Origin: Chitinophaga sp. YR573
GTDB taxonomy: Bacteria > Bacteroidota > Bacteroidia > Chitinophagales > Chitinophagaceae
Assembly (NCBI RefSeq): GCF_900110995.1
Contig: NZ_FOJF01000001.1
Coordinates: forward strand, 3,880,803 to 3,944,802
Direction: 5' to 3'
DNA length: 64,000 nucleotides
The translations under genes were made by a program, and so were the position numbers. Shown one piece after another: positions 60,873 through 64,000 of the stretch; the stretch's first letter is position 1; every line of letters starts with the position of its first letter. The notes beneath the pieces are model-generated. The model saw only the letters and a list, made by a program, of their open reading frames with translations. It was not told the origin of the DNA and did not search any database.

Positions 60873-61742
60873 TTACTGGTGCAGCGTACCGGTATTCACT
60901 ACAGGAGTTACTTTGGAATCGCCGCAAAGCACCACCAGTAAATTGGATACCATTGCCGCTTTACGTTCTTCATCCAGTATAATGATCTGTTTTTCAGATA
61001 ATCTGGCCAACGCCATTTCTACCATACCTACCGCACCTTCCACAATCTTGGAACGGGCAGCTACTATAGCCGTAGCCTGCTGGCGCTGTAACATGGCACC
61101 TGCAATCTCAGGAGCATAGGCCAGGTGACTGATACGTGCTTCCAGTACGGAGATACCAGCCGGAGCCAGGCGGTCATTCAGTTCTTTTTCCAGCATTTCA
61201 TTTACTTTATCACCGCCATCACGCAGGGTGATATCCGCGGATTCATCTTCCATGATATCATACGCATAACTTACTGCCAGGTGACGCACAGCTGCTTCAC
61301 TCTGTACATTTACGTACTGCTGGAAGTTGGATACCTCGAAAGAGGCTTTGTAGGTATCACTTACACGCCATACAATTACAGCGGCTATTTCGATGGGGTT
61401 ACCCAGTTTATCATTCACTTTTAACTGCTGGCCATTCAGGTTCTGAGACCTTAAGGAGAGGCTGGCAGATTTATAGAGTGGATTTACCCATAACAGGCCG
61501 TTTTCTTTCACAGAACCGGTGTATTTACCAAAGAAGGTGAGTACACGGGCATGGTTGGGATTTACTATCATGATCCCTTTCACTGCAAAAATGAATACAA
61601 TGAACAATAGGATGGCCAGCCAGATGAAACTCAGCTCGCCTGTCATACTCATTAAGGTAAACATGTAAACAGCTAAAGGCAGGGCAATGATGGCAACTAT
61701 AAGTGCCAGGAAGCCGGAGAAAGGTTTAAGAATCTTTTCCAT
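60873..61742 (-). CDS. SPFH/Band 7 domain membrane protein
   Basis: Two N-terminal membrane segments (about 10-33 and 38-58) are followed by a Band 7/SPFH domain: IMIVNPNHARVLTFFGKY, RSQNLNGQQLKVNDKLGNP and VEMALARLSEKQIIILDEE near the C-terminal part. These proteins form large membrane scaffolds related to flotillins and stomatins. It is co-transcribed with a small ribbon-helix-helix protein, a pairing seen in other bacteria. The role of this member is unknown. Confidence 0.87.
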   Translation of the reverse strand: MEKILKPFSGFLALIVAIIALPLAVYMFTLMSMTGELSFIWLAILLFIVFIFAVKGIMIVNPNHARVLTFFGKYTGSVKENGLLWVNPLYKSASLSLRSQNLNGQQLKVNDKLGNPIEIAAVIVWRVSDTYKASFEVSNFQQYVNVQSEAAVRHLAVSYAYDIMEDESADITLRDGGDKVNEMLEKELNDRLAPAGISVLEARISHLAYAPEIAGAMLQRQQATAIVAARSKIVEGAVGMVEMALARLSEKQIIILDEERKAAMVSNLLVVLCGDSKVTPVVNTGTLHQ

Positions 61743-61753
61743 AAAGGTTTTAA

Positions 61754-61780
61754 TTTGATATCAATATGATATCAAAAGTA
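61754..61780 (-). promoter_or_regulatory. palindromic operator overlapping the SPFH operon promoter
   Basis: A perfect palindrome TTTGATATCA-ATA-TGATATCAAA spans 61754-61776. Its distal arm overlaps a minus-strand -7 element TACTTTTG (61780-61773). Transcription would begin inside the palindrome, about 25 bases before the SPFH start codon. A repressor bound here would block the promoter. Confidence 0.7.
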
Positions 61781-61801
61781 ATCAATTTAATCTGAAAACC
61801 T

Positions 61802-61835
61802 AATTTGATTTTTGGGTACAGGGCGAAGCAATGCA
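61802..61835 (+). repeat. remnant of the dispersed double-hairpin element, copy R5
   Basis: TTTGATTTTTGGGTACAGGG and CGAAGC match the 5' end of R3/R4, but the closing arm of hairpin 1 is altered (GCAATGC) and hairpin 2 is missing; the sequence then passes into a terminator. Confidence 0.65.
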
Positions 61836-61865
61836 AAAAGCCGGACCTCGACAGGCCCGGCTTGT
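61835..61865 (-). terminator. terminator of the susCD transcript
   Basis: On the minus strand AAGCCGG pairs with CCGGCTT around a loop containing further pairing (GCCT with AGG), followed by TTT. It lies about 50 bases past the susD stop. Confidence 0.7.
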
Positions 61866-61912
61866 TATTTGCTGCTTTTTATAGCGGTATTGATGGCTAT
61901 ATAAAATCTTTG

Positions 61913-63499
61913 TTACTGCTTATCCCACCATACAGGTGTCATAAGGGAATTAGACCCCTGTCTTGAAATAGCTGCCTGGTAATTGGTAGCATTAGAAGCT
62001 GCTTCCGAAGAAGGATACAGCATTCTGCGGGGTATCTGACCTCCCGTAGCATTCCCAACATAATTTACAGGTACCAGCGCAGGGTAACCGCTTCTGCGCC
62101 AGTTAGACCATGCTTCATACCAGTCCAGCAGACAGGCAGCCCAATACTGGGTATTGATCTGGTTGTAACCGTCAGCATCCACATAAGGGTGGGCTGTTAA
62201 ATATGTTTGTATCGCAGTGCTGCTGATGGTAGCACTGGCATCGTATTGTACAAATTGTTCCATGGCTGCAGTCACACCGGTATTATAATGTGTCTGTGCA
62301 TCTGCACCAACTGACCATCCTCTCTTTGCTGCTTCTGCCAGTAAGAATTCTGTCTGTGCATAAGTAACCAGGAAAGTAGGACCGTTCAGTTTCAGCAGGA
62401 TATTTTTATTAGGGATAGAATACCTCTTCAGATCTCCCGGATAATCAGGGGCTTTGGATATATCAGTAGCGCTGCCGGAACCATTGGTATCGAAACCGTT
62501 TGGCATGCCTAACTGGTCTAATGGCAATGTGCTGCCGGTAGCAGGAACGATTGCTGTAAAGGCCAGACGGGGATCGTTGTTGGTTTGCAGAAAGTCTACA
62601 AAGGTTTTAGACAGACTGGCTTCACCAGGATTATTGGTAGCGTTCCACTCGCCGGAAAGGATGTTGCTCACCCTGTTCACGGTCGTTCTTCCGCCGGAAG
62701 CATCATGCAGGATGTAAGCGTTTTCTGTGTTAGCAGATATTAAACCACTAGCATAGGCTTTCTCCACCCATGTCTGAGCAGTACCCGGATCTACTTTGGT
62801 AAGGCGCATTCCAATACGTAACATCAGGGAATAAGCCAGCTTTCTCCAGTTATTAACGATTTGAGTAGCTGGTACGGAACCACCTTTGTTGTAGATCAGA
62901 TCTCCTTTACCTGGTACTGGTTTGAATGCATCCAGCGCTGCTGCCGCTTCATCCAGTTCTTTCAGCATGTCCAGCATGATAGCCTGCTGTGCATCGTATT
63001 TAGGCGTGAATATAGAACCTGCATAACCAAGGCCCGCTTCAGAATAAGGGATATCTCCGTAGATATCAGAGAGGCGGTGAAAGATCATTACACGTGCTAT
63101 ACGGCTGATATGATAAAGGTTGGTGAGGTATGGGTTACCATTGGTAACATGTAGTACATCAGTGATGTATTTTATCTGATCGGGATATGCACGTTCGAAA
63201 TAAGAACTGGCCCATCCGTCGTTCTGCATGTATTTATCACCCGCATACCAGGAAACATTGGATAACTGCTGCATCATCATACCGCAGTAGATGATATTTA
63301 CGCGCCATGTTTCATAGCTGTAATCACTGTTACCGGTATATTCCAGCAGTGCCCGGGAAAAATTATATTCCGGCACACCACTTTGTTCACTGGATTTATT
63401 TTTATCTGTATTAATATCATCAAAATTCTTTGTACAAGCCGGCATAATCATCATCACCGGAACAGACAAAGCCAATATTATTTTATGAAGAGATTTCAT
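61913..63499 (-). CDS. SusD/RagB-family nutrient-binding lipoprotein
   Basis: A lipoprotein (lipobox MPAC, Cys22) of 528 residues of the SusD-like type, with SDIYGDIPYSEAGLG, LVTYAQTEFLLAEAAKRGW and the C-terminal YEAWSNWRRSGYPALVPVN characteristic of these proteins. It binds a glycan or peptide ligand at the outer membrane and feeds it to the SusC-type channel encoded immediately upstream. Ligand is not predictable; no glycosidase lies in the visible part of the locus. Confidence 0.92.
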   Translation of the reverse strand: MKSLHKIILALSVPVMMIMPACTKNFDDINTDKNKSSEQSGVPEYNFSRALLEYTGNSDYSYETWRVNIIYCGMMMQQLSNVSWYAGDKYMQNDGWASSYFERAYPDQIKYITDVLHVTNGNPYLTNLYHISRIARVMIFHRLSDIYGDIPYSEAGLGYAGSIFTPKYDAQQAIMLDMLKELDEAAAALDAFKPVPGKGDLIYNKGGSVPATQIVNNWRKLAYSLMLRIGMRLTKVDPGTAQTWVEKAYASGLISANTENAYILHDASGGRTTVNRVSNILSGEWNATNNPGEASLSKTFVDFLQTNNDPRLAFTAIVPATGSTLPLDQLGMPNGFDTNGSGSATDISKAPDYPGDLKRYSIPNKNILLKLNGPTFLVTYAQTEFLLAEAAKRGWSVGADAQTHYNTGVTAAMEQFVQYDASATISSTAIQTYLTAHPYVDADGYNQINTQYWAACLLDWYEAWSNWRRSGYPALVPVNYVGNATGGQIPRRMLYPSSEAASNATNYQAAISRQGSNSLMTPVWWDKQ

Positions 63500-63518
63500 G
63501 ATGTTGGATTTAGGATGA

Positions 63519-64000
63519 TCAGAATTTAACGTTCAGATTAATACCAAAAGACTTGCTGGTGGGTAAACCTGCGTATTCAAGTCCCTGTGCGTTTGCATTA
63601 CTGTAGTTGGATTCAGGATCAATGTTAGGCGTAGACTTCTTGATGTAGAAGAGATTACGGCCTACCAGCGAAACACTTAATCCATGCAGCTTGTTACGCA
63701 ACATGCTGTTGTTGAAATCGTAAGTAAGACTTACAGATCTGAACTTGATGAAATCTGTTTTGTATACATGCAGCGCAGAAATAGTAGCCAGTTGGGAGTA
63801 GTAGGTCTGTGCATCTATTGTATTGGTAACGGGTGTTCCTTCTTCTGTTACACCTGTTACTACTACACCACCTTCACGTCCCGGAAGGGTTTCTTTCTGT
63901 AATCCGTATCCGTAAGCTCTTGCATTGGTACCGGAATATATTTTACCACCTGATTTGAAATCTATCAGGAAGGAGAGATGCAGATTTTTGTAGGAGATAT
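63519..64000 (-). CDS. SusC/RagA TonB-linked outer-membrane protein, C-terminal end only
   Basis: The minus-strand frame is open from 63519 through the window edge as far as I translated it (past 63840), giving the end of a SusC-type barrel: VYKTDFIKFRSVSLTYDF, SVSLVGRNLFYIKK and the terminal SKSFGINLNVKF. The last aromatic residue is typical of outer-membrane barrels. It sits 19 bases upstream of susD, the standard order. The N-terminal part lies beyond the window. Confidence 0.9.
   Translation of the reverse strand, partial: ISYKNLHLSFLIDFKSGGKIYSGTNARAYGYGLQKETLPGREGGVVVTGVTEEGTPVTNTIDAQTYYSQLATISALHVYKTDFIKFRSVSLTYDFNNSMLRNKLHGLSVSLVGRNLFYIKKSTPNIDPESNYSNANAQGLEYAGLPTSKSFGINLNVKF

Overview
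The window looks like chromosome of a member of the Bacteroidota, most likely Chitinophaga or a close relative. The evidence is the set of Bacteroidota -7 elements (TAnnTTTG) in front of genes, many short-lipobox lipoproteins, a SusC/SusD pair, DUF4270/kelch/DUF4907 lipoproteins, moderate GC, and a large flexirubin/aryl-polyene type pigment cluster. The genus call is an inference; no rRNA or tRNA gene is visible.

Layout. (1) 1-8964: a tryptophan operon (trpE partial, G, D, C, F, B, A) running directly into hisH, a GNAT-hisA fusion, hisF and hisIE, all on the plus strand with tiny gaps or ATGA overlaps. (2) 8988-13696: two paralogous secreted thioredoxin-like proteins, then a BlaI/BlaR1-type regulator pair preceded by two matching dyad operators. 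(3) 13734-31090: housekeeping and cell-envelope genes: a lipoprotein formylglycine-generating enzyme, a GH1 glucosidase, a DUF4270/beta-barrel pair divergent from kelch/DUF4907 lipoproteins, a LytS/LytTR two-component pair, cysteine desulfurase, phosphoglucosamine mutase, an LTA-synthase-like sulfatase-fold protein, a methyltransferase, PAP2 phosphatase, ZIP transporter and a CBS/CorC membrane protein. (4) 31293-56901: about 25 co-directional genes for an aryl polyene (flexirubin-type) pigment. An aromatic amino acid lyase and an acyl-CoA-ligase-like enzyme would make and activate the aryl starter. Three complete ketosynthases, a chain-length-factor-like protein, a half ketosynthase, two ACPs, a ketoreductase, two hotdog dehydratase-like proteins with complementary active-site losses, a thioesterase and AcpS would build the polyene. 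A methyltransferase and a flavin-dependent halogenase-like enzyme would tailor it. LolA-like, lipoprotein, glycosyltransferase, acyltransferase and an RND-acyltransferase-methyltransferase fusion would export or anchor it. No dialkylresorcinol genes (darA/darB) are recognisable here. (5) 56898-64000: a small envelope protein, HupE/UreJ protein, M1 peptidase, a structured intergenic region, a ribbon-helix-helix/SPFH operon with a palindrome over its promoter, and susD plus the end of susC.

DNA-level structure. A dispersed intergenic element of about 80-110 bp with two GAA-loop hairpins occurs four times (after genes ending at 10079, 16246, 31090 and 37389) and once as a remnant near 61802. One copy has 10-bp terminal inverted repeats and the second stem shows paired base changes between copies. 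A perfect 36-bp-arm inverted repeat followed by three 22-bp tandem repeats lies between convergent genes at 60491-60650. These repeats, the split-active-site dehydratase pair, the GNAT-HisA fusion and the three-part RND fusion are the most unusual things seen. The pigment cluster as such belongs to a described class.
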